From positions 1 through 60,999 of IMG/VR virus record IMGVR_UViG_3300033148_005313: a stretch of DNA of 60,999 bases, one strand, 5' to 3'. Below the pieces are notes generated by a model. It was not told the origin of the DNA. It ran no database searches and worked only from the letters and a program-made list of their open reading frames with translations. Positions 49,058 to 58,489 of the stretch are shown here, piece by piece; the first letter of the stretch is position 1; every line of letters begins with the position of its first letter. The stretch comes from a virus. A program made the position numbers and the translations under genes.

Positions 49058-49443
49058 GGGGTCTCTTCCTCCTGGGTCGCCTTTACCCCCGATCGCTTCC
49101 CGTGTTTGTCGGCAACCGGCAACACTACATCCACGCTAATGCCCCCCTCAGCGATAGCCCTCATCATGTCAACAGCCTCATCCGGGGTCCGGCATGGGCG
49201 GAGTGAGAACGCGGTAAACCAGGCGTTCGTGTTGACGACCTCCACGTCGTAAACGTAAGAGGCCCAGCAGTCGCACTTGCGCCTTGTCGCACGCAGCTCA
49301 AACCCGACCTCGAAGGAGGGCCACAGCCGGATATCGTCGCCTTTCTCTAGGTGCCCGACAGCCGCTTCGTCGGAGACCTCTTGATACCTGTCGTCCCCGA
49401 AGTAGGTGCCGTTGTCTACTTCGATGCTCGTTGGATCGCTCAC
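49054..49443 (-). CDS. Unknown small protein
   Basis: 129 residues with CDCWASYVYDVEVV; alternating strands and an acidic C-terminus. It overlaps the primase stop (4 nt) and the next start. No family recognised. Confidence 0.58.
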   Translation of the reverse strand: MSDPTSIEVDNGTYFGDDRYQEVSDEAAVGHLEKGDDIRLWPSFEVGFELRATRRKCDCWASYVYDVEVVNTNAWFTAFSLRPCRTPDEAVDMMRAIAEGGISVDVVLPVADKHGKRSGVKATQEEETP

Positions 49444-51083
49444 TCTCCACCTTCCTCTCCGTTGTCCGGCACGCCCCAGAAGCTCAGCGTCGTCGTGCGG
49501 GGTCCGCGCTTGACCGAGTGGGTCGAGCGCACGGCGCCGACCGTCTTGAGGCGCTTCAGCGCGTCCTGCTTCGAGAGCCTCACCTCCAACGACCGGGCGT
49601 GCCTCACGAACTCGTCGACGCGCAGCCAGAGCCGCCCCCCGCGCCGGAACGGCTGCCCGGGGTTAGCGACGATCTCGCCTGGCTTGTAGGCGTTCTCGCC
49701 GCGGTCGTTGCGGTACGACAGGATGACATCTAGCGTCTCGCCGTCGAGTGTCCCCTCGTCGCCCACGTCCAGCGGCTCGGCGGCCCGCGCCATCAAGTTC
49801 GCGAACGTCCTCCAACCAGGCTGCGAACCTCGCTCGAAGCTGCGCGGCATGACCAACGCCACGTCGAAGATCAGCGACATGAATCGATTCTGCTGGACGA
49901 CGGCCGAACTCGGCATCTCCACGCAGTCCTCGCCTACCCAGAACCGGAAGGTCTTCGGAACGCCGGTGATGACCTGGATGTTGGTGATCGGCACGTCGAG
50001 CCGCCGGGCGACGGCCTGTATCTGCTCCTCGCGACTGACCTCGTCCCCTGCGACGATCTCCGCTATGCGCTGCTCGTCGCCGTCCTGGTCGTGAGCCCGC
50101 CGCGCCGTGAAGATCGTCCGTTGGTAGTAGTCTACGCGGTTGAGCTTGTCGGTGCCGTCCCCGTTGCGCTGCCGGTGGCGCCGCAGGACCGCGGCGATCT
50201 CGTCGCCGCCGAGCCCGGCCTGCACGAGCTGGTTCGCCAGCGACTGGTCGTACTGCGAGAGGCTGGCCCCGCGCATGTCAGAGCGCGCGTGCTCCCAGGT
50301 ACGCTTGTACTGGGCGGAGTTCTCGATCAGCGCGGAGTGCTTGTCGTCGGGGAAGGGGCCGAGGATGTTGACCGAGGGCCAGTCGTCGCGCGTCGGGGTC
50401 GCGCCGGCGGCGACCGTCTTGCCCGTGGTGTCGTCGTGATACGGGACGAAGAGGTCTCGGAGCTGCTCCGGCTCGTAGGTGGCCTTCGCGTTGAGCGTGT
50501 GAATCGTGACCAGCTTCGAGTCATCCTTCTGCTTGTGGTTGAAGGTGCCCGGAACGCGCATCACGCGGGCCACGTCCCACACCGAATCGACCGTCCAGCC
50601 GCGCCGCCGCGCGTGCTCCTTCACGGTGTCGTGCCAGCCGCGAGACAGCGCTGTGAGGTCGTCGGCGCCGGCCTCGTGCGGCTCGTTGAACAGCCACCAG
50701 CACTGTAGGCCGTTGCCGCTGTGGACGACGACCGTCGGCTCGGCGCCGGTGGCCTCGATCACGGCCAGCGCCTCGGCCTCGGACGGCGGGTATCCTGGCT
50801 TGCCCTCGCCGGCGAAGTCCACGTCGGCCACGACGCCGACCAACGCCTTCACCGTGTCGCGGCTCGTGCGCTTCTTCTCGCCCAGGTCCTCGGCGACCAG
50901 GCCGACGCCGCAGTACATGTCCTTGCCGGCGCCGTGCTTCACGACGTGCGCGGCGGCCTTCTCGGGGTCGGAGAACCACTTGCTCTGCTTGTCCTGCAGC
51001 GACCACACCAGGAACAGCAAGCCCTCGGGGAGGTCGCCGTAGAGCAGCTTCAAGAACTTCTGCGTCTGCTTCGCCATCGCCAT
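49440..51083 (-). CDS. DNA primase (AEP / RepB-like)
   Basis: 547 residues from ATG 51083 (GGGAGG upstream). Archaeo-eukaryotic-type primase motifs: VVADVDF with Asp87 and Asp89, VVHSGNGLQCWW with His121, and WDVARVMRVPGTFNHK with Asp170. These make the metal and NTP site. The C-terminal half (HTH-like RLSKQDALKRLKTVG) may contact a helicase or DNA. No helicase motor in the same protein, so it may work with the SNF2 or UvrD enzymes nearby. Confidence 0.75.
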   Translation of the reverse strand: MAMAKQTQKFLKLLYGDLPEGLLFLVWSLQDKQSKWFSDPEKAAAHVVKHGAGKDMYCGVGLVAEDLGEKKRTSRDTVKALVGVVADVDFAGEGKPGYPPSEAEALAVIEATGAEPTVVVHSGNGLQCWWLFNEPHEAGADDLTALSRGWHDTVKEHARRRGWTVDSVWDVARVMRVPGTFNHKQKDDSKLVTIHTLNAKATYEPEQLRDLFVPYHDDTTGKTVAAGATPTRDDWPSVNILGPFPDDKHSALIENSAQYKRTWEHARSDMRGASLSQYDQSLANQLVQAGLGGDEIAAVLRRHRQRNGDGTDKLNRVDYYQRTIFTARRAHDQDGDEQRIAEIVAGDEVSREEQIQAVARRLDVPITNIQVITGVPKTFRFWVGEDCVEMPSSAVVQQNRFMSLIFDVALVMPRSFERGSQPGWRTFANLMARAAEPLDVGDEGTLDGETLDVILSYRNDRGENAYKPGEIVANPGQPFRRGGRLWLRVDEFVRHARSLEVRLSKQDALKRLKTVGAVRSTHSVKRGPRTTTLSFWGVPDNGEEGGE

Positions 51084-51157
51084 CGCAACCCTCCCGGAAG
51101 TCGTTCGCGGAGGGGGACACAACGCCCCCCTCCGTGCGTCGCCTCAGTGCGAACGAC

Positions 51158-51973
51158 CTACTCGGGGTCGATGGGGGCCTCCGTCTCCGCGGGTTCAGCG
51201 ACGGGCGCTGTGGCCGCCGGCGTCGGCTGGCGCGTGGCGGCGTCGATGGTGCTGGCGAGGATGTCGTCGCGGTACGCGTCGGCCGCCGCGCGCATGTCCT
51301 CGGAGAGCGCCCCGAGGAACTCGGGCTCGACGGCGGAGTACTCGATACCGCCCTTGTTGGCCTCCTTCTTCAGCTTCAGGCGCGTCACGGCGTGCCAGTA
51401 CCTCAGTGCGTGCTTGTTCGCCAGCACCATGATGCTGTACCGCTCGACGGCCTTGACGCTGGTCGGCGGCGCGGAGAGGCGGATCGGCAGGATACCAAGC
51501 CCCTCCACGAGCAGCAGTATGATCTTGCGCTCGCTGCACGCCTGGCCGGCTCCGAGATCGCCCTTCTCGTTCGTGGCAGTTCCGAACCTCGACTTCGGAC
51601 ACGCGTGGCAGGCCCCGCCGTAGTCGAGCGCCTCGCCGTTGACGGCTCGGGGCACGCCGGTCTCGCAGTCGTTGCTCGTACAGCTCGGCGGTCCGCCCGC
51701 CCCGGTGAACGGCTCGTCGTAGTACACGCGGACGTTGTGCATCCACAGCATCACGCCGTCGATGTGTGGCGCGTTGTCGAGGCCCAGCTCCGCGAGCTCC
51801 CAACTCGTCGTGCCGCCCGCCGGGACCTTGATCCCGTCGAGACTCCAGAGGTCGAGGTTGCCGGCGGCGTTCGCCTCCAGCGCCTCCCGGTGCGGCGACG
51901 CGTCTCCGGCCAACGTCGCCAGCGGCCCGAAGTCGTTTACGACCTTCGCCAGCTCGTCTGTCTTCTTGCCCAT
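51158..51973 (-). CDS. Conserved-looking phage zinc-binding protein
   Basis: 271 residues from ATG 51973; the 126-codon upstream extension is shadow. Central Cys pattern: CTSNDC…CHACPKSRFG…ACSERK, then a beta-rich part with P-I-R-L-S-A-P-P-T-S. Such proteins sit in phage recombination modules, often near ssDNA-binding genes. I cannot name the family. Confidence 0.6.
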   Translation of the reverse strand: MGKKTDELAKVVNDFGPLATLAGDASPHREALEANAAGNLDLWSLDGIKVPAGGTTSWELAELGLDNAPHIDGVMLWMHNVRVYYDEPFTGAGGPPSCTSNDCETGVPRAVNGEALDYGGACHACPKSRFGTATNEKGDLGAGQACSERKIILLLVEGLGILPIRLSAPPTSVKAVERYSIMVLANKHALRYWHAVTRLKLKKEANKGGIEYSAVEPEFLGALSEDMRAAADAYRDDILASTIDAATRQPTPAATAPVAEPAETEAPIDPE

Positions 51974-52037
51974 GATCGCTGCCTCTTTCCGTTCAGGTGT
52001 TCCCCGTTGTTCTTGGCCCGCCTGAAGGCGCGGCCTG

Positions 52038-52859
52038 CTACGACTTGACGCCCACGCGCCACTTCGCCGCGTAGTCGATGAGGCCCTCGAACTCTGACGG
52101 GAGCCTGTCGTGCTGCTTGATCTGCTCCCGGACGTACGCGTGAAGCGTGTTCTTGTTGAAGCCGAACGCGAGCATCGCGCCCGTGCCGTCGCCCGCGATG
52201 GCCGCGACCACCGCTTGCCAGTCCTCCGACTCGGCCGCCGCCCGAACCGCGTCCCAGTCCGTCTTCCGAAGCGCATCGACCGCCACCTCCTCCCCCGCCG
52301 GGAATACGGCGAAGCCGAACTCGTGGGCGTGGACGTTGCTATCGTCCACATTGACAGAACTCACCCCCGCCTCCGCGTACATGCCCCCGATCACCTGCTC
52401 GGCGTCGTTCTTGTCGGACTTGAGGCGCCGGTCCTCGGCGCTGATCTCCTTCCGCCGGTCCACGATGACGACGTACTCGCGCAGAAGCTCGAGGTCGACG
52501 TTGCCGGCGGGCGGGTCGGGCTTCTCTTCGTCCTCAAGGGGGTTGGGGGCTTCCGTGTACGCTGGCGGAGGAAAGGGCGACGCCTCTCCCGGCAGCGTCC
52601 ACGCTAACGTACCCCGCACCTCGTCAGCGGACATACTCGGCATTGGTCGGGCGCATGTGCCATCCTCGCTGAACTCGATCACTGATGAACAAGCACGCAG
52701 CCTATCATGCACGCTATCTACATCAACCGTATTGTCTCCCGTTATGCGGAGCATTACCTCCACATCAACAAACGCACCCCTCGGTTTAGAGCAACCATCA
52801 ATCAGAAACTCCACCGCCCTCCCGACCGCTGCACACAGATCCTCTTCCGAATAGGCCAT
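52038..52859 (-). CDS. Coiled phage protein of recombination module
   Basis: 273 residues from ATG 52859. The second half has the layout of a common phage protein: helix 'LREYVVIVDRRKEISAEDRRLKSD', 'GVSSVNVDDS', 'AGDGTGAMLAFGFNKNTLHAYVREQ' and 'LPSEFEGLIDYAAKWRVGV'. Adjacent to the SMC-like ATPase, a nuclease-complex accessory role is possible. First half unknown. Confidence 0.6.
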   Translation of the reverse strand: MAYSEEDLCAAVGRAVEFLIDGCSKPRGAFVDVEVMLRITGDNTVDVDSVHDRLRACSSVIEFSEDGTCARPMPSMSADEVRGTLAWTLPGEASPFPPPAYTEAPNPLEDEEKPDPPAGNVDLELLREYVVIVDRRKEISAEDRRLKSDKNDAEQVIGGMYAEAGVSSVNVDDSNVHAHEFGFAVFPAGEEVAVDALRKTDWDAVRAAAESEDWQAVVAAIAGDGTGAMLAFGFNKNTLHAYVREQIKQHDRLPSEFEGLIDYAAKWRVGVKS

Positions 52860-52881
52860 CTCGTCGTTCCCCTTTCGGGCG

Positions 52882-53175
52882 CTAGTCCTTCGCCGTCCGT
52901 TGCACCTTCTGAATCCACCGCTCATGCCCCGCCTTGGCCTCCTCCTCCGTCGAGTACCGCTCGCACTCCTGGTCGAGTTCGCCACCGAACACCATCGTCT
53001 CGAAGATGAGTGGAGGCCCATCACCGAACTGATGATCGAGACCAAGCCAGACGGTACTCACTTCACCCTCGGGAAGCTCTGTCTGGGCAACGATCTTCAA
53101 CTCCGGATTCTCGAAGGATTCCGCCCACTCCAGCATCTCGCACGGCGTTCCGTCCCGTCGATAGTACTTCGCCAT
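52882..53175 (-). CDS. Small unknown protein
   Basis: 97 residues with YSTEEEAKAGHERW, a motif common in small phage proteins, preceded by beta-strands. Between two recombination-related genes. No function assigned. Confidence 0.62.
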   Translation of the reverse strand: MAKYYRRDGTPCEMLEWAESFENPELKIVAQTELPEGEVSTVWLGLDHQFGDGPPLIFETMVFGGELDQECERYSTEEEAKAGHERWIQKVQRTAKD

Positions 53176-53220
53176 CTCGTCGTTCCCCTTTCTGTCGTCC
53201 GTCGATTCGCGCCACCGTCT

Positions 53221-54654
53221 CTACGCCGCCAGCGCGCCGTCCTCGATCACGAAGCCGACCGCGCCGCTCTCGTCCACGCGGGCCATCCATACCTGGTAGC
53301 CGTTCTCGGCCGCCATCTCGCGAATCAGGGCGAGGTTCTTCTGGTCGAACCGCTCGCCGTCGTCGATCCGGATGACCTTGATGCCGCTGTCCTCGGCCAT
53401 CGCCACGGCCATCGCCACGCGGAGCTTGACGCCCGTACCCTCCTGCGCCAGCGGGTGCTCTACGCCGTCTTCACCGACCCACGTGAGCCCGTCGTCGCCG
53501 AAGCCGAGGCCCGGCACCTTCAAGTCAGCGCCGGCGACCAGGACGCGCTTCTCCGCGTCGACGCCCTTGATCTCGTTGGAGAGAGCCGTGGAAGCCGCGT
53601 CCTGCGTCGACTGTACCTGCAGCTTGGCCGCCCGATCGTCGAACGCTCGCGCCTGGGTCCGGGCCTCGTCGGCGCCGGTGACCTGCGCGTCCAGGTCGGA
53701 GTAGTCGGGGTCGGGGACTTCGACGGGAGTGGGGAGCTTCTCGACGGTCTCCTCGGCCTTCCCGAGTTCGGTTTCGAGATGCTCTAACGTACCGACGAGG
53801 TGATTCCGATTCTCGACCGCCTTCCCTAGCTCGGCCGTCAACCGTGCGACCTCTACGGTCGCCTGTGCCAACTCTCGCTTTCCACGGTCCTGCAGGTCGA
53901 CGAAGGTCTGGGCCTCGGCCTGCGCGTCGTTCAACGCCTTCTGCTTCGCGCTCTCCTCGTCGTTGGCCGCGCGCCACTCAGCCTCCCGCTGCGTGCGCTG
54001 CGCGAGGATCTCCGTCACGTCAGGCACGTCCGGTCGCTCGTCCGGCGCCTCGATCTCGTTAGCCGCGGCCTTCGCGCTGTCACGCGCGGAGTTGACCCCT
54101 GTGCGCTTCACGTAGAGCGCGTCTCGCCGCCCGTCGAGCGCGGATAGTTCGTCGGTCAGCCCGGCGAGCTCGATGGCCGTGTCAAGCTGGTCCTTCGGGT
54201 CCGCGTCGAGAAAGGTCGTCAGGTCCAGCGTGAACCGGCCGATGAGTTCGTTGAGAAGCGTCTGCGGGGAGTTGTAGGTCAAGCTCCCCTCGGCGTTGGT
54301 CACGACGAGGCCGCTGTCCTTGTAGACGCGCGCCCCGGTCTCCTCGCCCTCTTCGTCGAGCACCGCCTCGGTTCGGAACCGGCGCCGGACGACGATGTCG
54401 CCCAGGTCGAGCGTGATCTCCGCCTCCTCGGCGCCATCGCTGACCGGACTGCCCGGGGCGATCTCGGAGACGACTCCCTCCCCGCCGAGCGCGCACCAGA
54501 TCATGTTCAGCACCGTCGACTTCCCGACGCCGTTCGCGCCGGTGATCAGCACCAGCGGGTCGTCCGGGTCGGTCACCAGCGTGATCGCCTTCAGGCGCAT
54601 GAACCCCTCGCCCTGGAGGCTTACCACCGTCAGGCCTTTCAGGTCTTCGGACAT
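53221..54654 (-). CDS. SMC/Rad50-like ATPase (AAA-type, RecF/SbcC class)
   Basis: 477 residues. Walker A GANGVGKST at 39-47, a ~230-residue coiled-coil insertion (~180-410), ABC-type signature replaced by LAQEGTGVKLRVAMAVAMA and Walker B region IKVIRIDDGERFD, where D-D replaces the usual D-E. Likely a DNA-repair/recombination ATPase. No Mre11-type nuclease gene is in the window. The acidic DD may alter hydrolysis. Confidence 0.8.
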   Translation of the reverse strand: MSEDLKGLTVVSLQGEGFMRLKAITLVTDPDDPLVLITGANGVGKSTVLNMIWCALGGEGVVSEIAPGSPVSDGAEEAEITLDLGDIVVRRRFRTEAVLDEEGEETGARVYKDSGLVVTNAEGSLTYNSPQTLLNELIGRFTLDLTTFLDADPKDQLDTAIELAGLTDELSALDGRRDALYVKRTGVNSARDSAKAAANEIEAPDERPDVPDVTEILAQRTQREAEWRAANDEESAKQKALNDAQAEAQTFVDLQDRGKRELAQATVEVARLTAELGKAVENRNHLVGTLEHLETELGKAEETVEKLPTPVEVPDPDYSDLDAQVTGADEARTQARAFDDRAAKLQVQSTQDAASTALSNEIKGVDAEKRVLVAGADLKVPGLGFGDDGLTWVGEDGVEHPLAQEGTGVKLRVAMAVAMAEDSGIKVIRIDDGERFDQKNLALIREMAAENGYQVWMARVDESGAVGFVIEDGALAA

Positions 54655-54694
54655 GGCCGTTGCTCCTCTCTGTCATGTTGCTCCGTCGAGTCCG

Positions 54695-55210
54695 CTACTC
54701 GTCGTCGCCCATATCATCATCTTCCGGATCATCCTCGTCCAGCGGCGGCGGAGGAAGGGTCGTAGCAGAGGCCAGCGGGCGACCCGCCTTCTTCTTCGGC
54801 TTGTGCGTCCTCGTCTTGTGCAAGGCCAATCCCTGTTTCGAATCGAAGGTACGGCTACACATATCGCAGTCATGCGAGACCCGATGAGGGTCATCGTCAA
54901 CGTCATCCTCGACCTTGTGCATCCTCGCATTGTGCATCTTCAACCCGCGCGCCGTCGTGAATGAGCGATCGCACTCGTCACACTCATAAGGGGCGCGGGC
55001 GGAGGTGTCATCGTCGACGTCCTCTTCGACGGGCGGAGGTGGCTTCGACGACTCCTCGGCCTCCGCCGACGCGCCGGACGAATCCCTAATGCCGACTAGC
55101 CGGATTACGGCACCTGCACGAAGTAACGCATCGAACACCTCGGAGAGTCCATCATGACGGTCGGAATCGACCTCGACGAGGTAACCCCATTTCGCCTGCT
55201 GTGACATCAT
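54695..55210 (-). CDS. Protein with two C2H2 zinc fingers
   Basis: 171 residues. Two perfect classical fingers: CDEC-x12-H-x4-H and CDMC-x12-H-x4-H, each with SF/TF and LxMH-type residues as in TFIIIA-type fingers. Between and after are acidic Pro-rich stretches. Classical C2H2 fingers are rare in phages; a DNA-binding regulator or anti-host factor is possible. GAGGAG precedes ATG 55210. Confidence 0.72.
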   Translation of the reverse strand: MMSQQAKWGYLVEVDSDRHDGLSEVFDALLRAGAVIRLVGIRDSSGASAEAEESSKPPPPVEEDVDDDTSARAPYECDECDRSFTTARGLKMHNARMHKVEDDVDDDPHRVSHDCDMCSRTFDSKQGLALHKTRTHKPKKKAGRPLASATTLPPPPLDEDDPEDDDMGDDE

Positions 55211-55237
55211 CGATAGGCTCCTCTCTGTTTTGCGGTT

Positions 55238-56878
55238 TCACCCGCGCATATCGTCGACCACCGCGTTCACGACGTCGGCCTTCCGCTCCAGCGCGTCGAG
55301 CACCACCTCGTCCACCGTGCCCGCCGCGACCAGGTGGACGTACGTGACGTGGTTCTCCTGACCCGGACGGTGAATGCGGGCCCGACTCTGCTCGTAGTTG
55401 CCGAGGCTCCAGTCCAGCGAGTAGTAGAGGCCGTACCGGGCCCGGCTGAGGTCGATACCCAGGCCGCCGGCCTGCACCTGCACGGCGATGAGGTGACCGT
55501 TCCGCTGGAAGTCCTCGAGGTCGTTTTGCCGACCCGACAGCTCCCAGCACGTCATGTTGAGATCGCGACAGACCTCGTGTACGGCGTCAAGGTCGTTATG
55601 GAACCGGCAGAAGACGACGACCGACGGGGGGTCCGCGCCGGCGAAGCCCATATCCTCGAGGACCTCGGCCAGCAGCTCCCTCTTCGAGTCGTCCACGACG
55701 GCGGTCTCGCCGTCAATAGGCAGGTAGCCGCTCGTGATTTGCTGGAGCCGCATTAGCCGGGCGAGGCCGTTCGCCGCCGTGATCTCGCCTGTTCCGACCT
55801 GAGCCCGCAGCTCCTTGTCCATCTGCCGGTAAACCCGCGCCGCGCCCTTCGACAGCTCGCACGTCCGGGTCTGGTCCGTGGTCGGAGGCAGGTCGAGCAC
55901 GTCGTCGGCCCGTACGCGGAACGCAATCCGGTACATGCGCTCGTGGAGCTCGTCCAGGTTCTTGAACCCGTCGAGCTGCCTATAGCTCCGCAGGCCGAGC
56001 TCCCTCATCCACGACACGAGCACGCCGGCGTTCACGCCGAGCTGGCCCGCGCAGTCGGCCACCGACCTACCGCCGAAAATCTGGCCCGTCACCCATGAGC
56101 GCAGGGCGCCGCCGACCTTAGCCTCGGCCTCCGCGATCTTGCGCCACTTGTAGGCAACGGCGCGGGCGACGCCCGACGCCCGGGCGCCCTCGGCCGCGGA
56201 GGCGTGCCCGGCACGTTCCCACGCCGGAGTCGCGTGCGTCGTCTTCACGCCGTCGGTATGGGTCGCGTACTCGCTCACGAACAGTCGGTGGGAGTCGCCG
56301 AAGATCGAGGGGTCGAGCGCCCGGTACTGCGCGTAGATGTCCAGGGGGTCGTGCGGCATCGGCGTGCCGGTGAGGGCGAGGCGCGTGCCGCTGCGGGCGG
56401 ATACACGGGCCGCGATGTTCTGGCAGACGAGCGACGCCTTACCCTCGGGGCCCTTGATCCTGTGACTCTCGTCAAAGACCAGGCCGTCCCACCGGCACCG
56501 CGTGAGCAAGGCCTTCATCGGATCACGCAGGACGGCCTCGTAGTTGAGGACGGCCATGATGGGCTTGTTGAATTGGTGCCCGTTACGAACGGCCGTCTCC
56601 AGCGCCTCCGCGCGCTTCGTCGTGGAACCCTTGACGAGCGGCAGCACGTCCCAGCGTTCGGGGTGGTGCTTCGCCGCCTCCTTCGGCCAGACGGCGATCA
56701 CGCTCTTCGGGCACAGGACCAGGACGCGCGAGCAGTCGCGCGCGGCCAGGAGGTCAAGCGCGACCTTCGTTTTCCCTGTTCCCATATCCAACGCCAGCAT
56801 CGCCGCCGGCTTGTCTTCGCAAAACTGAAACGCATCGTCCTGGTGTTTCCATCTGTCCGTGGGGGTCGCCGTTGCCAA
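55238..56878 (-). CDS. SNF2-type DNA helicase/ATPase with inserted HTH segment
   Basis: 546 residues. Walker A MGTGKT (32-37), DESH box (136-139), motif III LTGTPM (169-174), and motif VI RARIHRPGQ mark SF2/SNF2. Residues ~213-302 form an insertion with two helical DNA-binding units, RSVADCAGQLGVNAGVLVSWMRELG (271-295) being a classic HTH. The insertion sits where phage SNF2 proteins normally link lobes. It may target the motor to a site. Confidence 0.82.
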   Translation of the reverse strand: MATATPTDRWKHQDDAFQFCEDKPAAMLALDMGTGKTKVALDLLAARDCSRVLVLCPKSVIAVWPKEAAKHHPERWDVLPLVKGSTTKRAEALETAVRNGHQFNKPIMAVLNYEAVLRDPMKALLTRCRWDGLVFDESHRIKGPEGKASLVCQNIAARVSARSGTRLALTGTPMPHDPLDIYAQYRALDPSIFGDSHRLFVSEYATHTDGVKTTHATPAWERAGHASAAEGARASGVARAVAYKWRKIAEAEAKVGGALRSWVTGQIFGGRSVADCAGQLGVNAGVLVSWMRELGLRSYRQLDGFKNLDELHERMYRIAFRVRADDVLDLPPTTDQTRTCELSKGAARVYRQMDKELRAQVGTGEITAANGLARLMRLQQITSGYLPIDGETAVVDDSKRELLAEVLEDMGFAGADPPSVVVFCRFHNDLDAVHEVCRDLNMTCWELSGRQNDLEDFQRNGHLIAVQVQAGGLGIDLSRARYGLYYSLDWSLGNYEQSRARIHRPGQENHVTYVHLVAAGTVDEVVLDALERKADVVNAVVDDMRG

Positions 56879-56908
56879 GCGGTCGCCCCTCCTCTCCGCG
56901 GCCGCCGC

Positions 56909-57136
56909 CTACTCGACGACGGCGACCGTCTTCGTGTTGATGCCGAGGCGCTTCAGCCAGCAATTCTCCGAGCCGGCCAACGCCTGAAACGAGATGCCCA
57001 GCCGCTTCGCGATCCAGGTCTTCGACTCGCCCGCGTTGAACGACGCGACGATGAATTCGCGGACACACCGCCCGCCGAGCCGTCGCCGCTCCACCTCGCG
57101 CATCTTGTCGGTCTTCTGAATCTCCGTCTGGGCCAT
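56909..57136 (-). CDS. Small HTH-like protein
   Basis: 75 residues from ATG 57136 (GGAGGC upstream). VREFIVASFNAGESKTWIAKRLGISFQA is a clear helix-turn-helix. Possibly a regulator of the replication genes. The in-frame start at 57175 is shadow. Confidence 0.6.
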   Translation of the reverse strand: MAQTEIQKTDKMREVERRRLGGRCVREFIVASFNAGESKTWIAKRLGISFQALAGSENCWLKRLGINTKTVAVVE

Positions 57137-57196
57137 CGAACCGCCTCCTTCCTCTGTCCTACGGGCGGTCATCATACGTCTTTACGTTTAGAAATG

Positions 57197-57745
57197 TCAA
57201 GACGGCGGCGGTATCGGCGGCGTCGGATATACCGAAGACGGCAAGGTCTTCTCTGGGGGTGTCGAGGATGCCTGCGGTTTCGCCGGCAATTCCGGAGGAA
57301 TCTGCGTCGTCCGATCGACGACGGCGATCTGCTCCTTCTTGGCCGCCATCCCCATCGCCTTCGCCCCGATGACCGATAACTCCATGCGTTCCCTCACGTA
57401 GTTGGTCATCTCCCGACCGTTGCGGGAGATCTGACGGCTCGCATACTGACCCGCCCTGAAGATACCTCGAAGCACCTTCTTCCAGCGCCGTCCCGTCTCC
57501 GGCAACGCGTCGTCGGCAGAGGCGATCACGATGCCCCAACCGCCGCCCGGCGGCGCGGGGCGATGCCCGGCGTGGCCCGCGCGCAGGATCGCGCGGCGCA
57601 TCTTGTCCTTCCCGGCAAGATCCATCGCGACGCCGGTGTCGTCCTCGATCATCGTGTAGGACAGCTCGGTCCCCGGCTTCTGGTCCCTGAAGTACTCCGT
57701 CAACGTAATCAAGTCCTCGCTCGGGGGAAACAGATTGGTCGGCAT
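57197..57745 (-). CDS. Unknown basic protein
   Basis: 182 residues with helix DLITLTEYFRDQKPG and basic middle; C-terminus Pro/Ser-rich (ASSTPPEKTLPSSVYPTPPIPPPS). It lies next to an intergenic repeat tract. No family recognised. Confidence 0.58.
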   Translation of the reverse strand: MPTNLFPPSEDLITLTEYFRDQKPGTELSYTMIEDDTGVAMDLAGKDKMRRAILRAGHAGHRPAPPGGGWGIVIASADDALPETGRRWKKVLRGIFRAGQYASRQISRNGREMTNYVRERMELSVIGAKAMGMAAKKEQIAVVDRTTQIPPELPAKPQASSTPPEKTLPSSVYPTPPIPPPS

Positions 57746-57908
57746 GATGGGCCTCTCTTCCTTGGTAGTCGTTGAGTTGCGTTGCGCGGAAACGTGTCGC
57801 GGAGCACAGAGCGGCGGCGAAACGCAAAGCTGCGAGGGGCATTGCGGCGTGCTGCAAGGCGCCGTGGAGCGAAGCGTGGCGCAGAAGCGTGATGCGCTGG
57901 TGAATACC
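57746..57908. repeat. Degenerate repeat tract 1
   Basis: 163 nt without a gene. Plus strand reads GCGAAACG, GCGGAGC, GGAGCGAAGCG and similar in loose 10-11-nt spacing, and includes TCGTTGAGTTGC at 57769-57780. Same composition as tract 2. Confidence 0.6.
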
Positions 57909-58472
57909 CTACTTTACCCACTCCATCTCGACGATGCTAAAGCGTCCGTAGTACCCGCCGTTCTCGGGGCGGAAACGACCGACGCCGACGAACAGCCCGG
58001 CGGTCTCCAGGTGCTCCTTGAAGATGGCCTCGGTGATCTCGGCGTCGAGTACGTGGAACGTCACCGTCGCCTCCCACGCCTTCGTCGTCGGGTAGCGACG
58101 CCATACGCGCTTGCTCGTGCTACCCTTCGACCCTTGGCTGTCCGCGTAGATCATGTCGCACTCGAACTCGTCCTTACGGATCCCGAGCATGACCGGGTCG
58201 ACGACCATCACCCCCGACACGAACAGCTTGGTGAATGTCGCCTGACCCTTGTTCTTACGCTTCATACCCGTGCGCGCAGCGGCGGCGTCGAGAACCTTCT
58301 TGAACGCCATCGGCGGGATGAAGACCTCATCGTTCTCATCGTAGTGGAGGTGCTCCATCCAAGTGCGCTCGTCGTACGCTTCGGCGGCCTCCTTGTCCTC
58401 CTTCGGAACACCTATGGGCTTGCTTTGAGAGTACGGACCTTCCGACTTCAGCTTGACGATTGCGACTGGCAT
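57909..58472 (-). CDS. Conserved phage protein (replication/recombination associated, unknown)
   Basis: 187 residues. The pattern 'LKSEGPYSQSK…AYDERTWMEHLH…VFIPPMAFKKVLDAAA…GQATFTKLFVSGV' resembles a phage protein often near recombination or ssDNA-binding genes. An RNA/DNA-binding role is possible, not shown. Both flanks carry the degenerate repeat tracts, so it may have its own expression signals. Confidence 0.65.
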   Translation of the reverse strand: MPVAIVKLKSEGPYSQSKPIGVPKEDKEAAEAYDERTWMEHLHYDENDEVFIPPMAFKKVLDAAAARTGMKRKNKGQATFTKLFVSGVMVVDPVMLGIRKDEFECDMIYADSQGSKGSTSKRVWRRYPTTKAWEATVTFHVLDAEITEAIFKEHLETAGLFVGVGRFRPENGGYYGRFSIVEMEWVK

Positions 58473-58489
58473 GGCGGTACTCCTCTCTT

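Noticed and set aside
52860-53045. N-terminal extension of the 273-residue recombination-module gene
   Set aside because: Arg-rich shadow of the next gene; ATG 52859 has a ribosome site.
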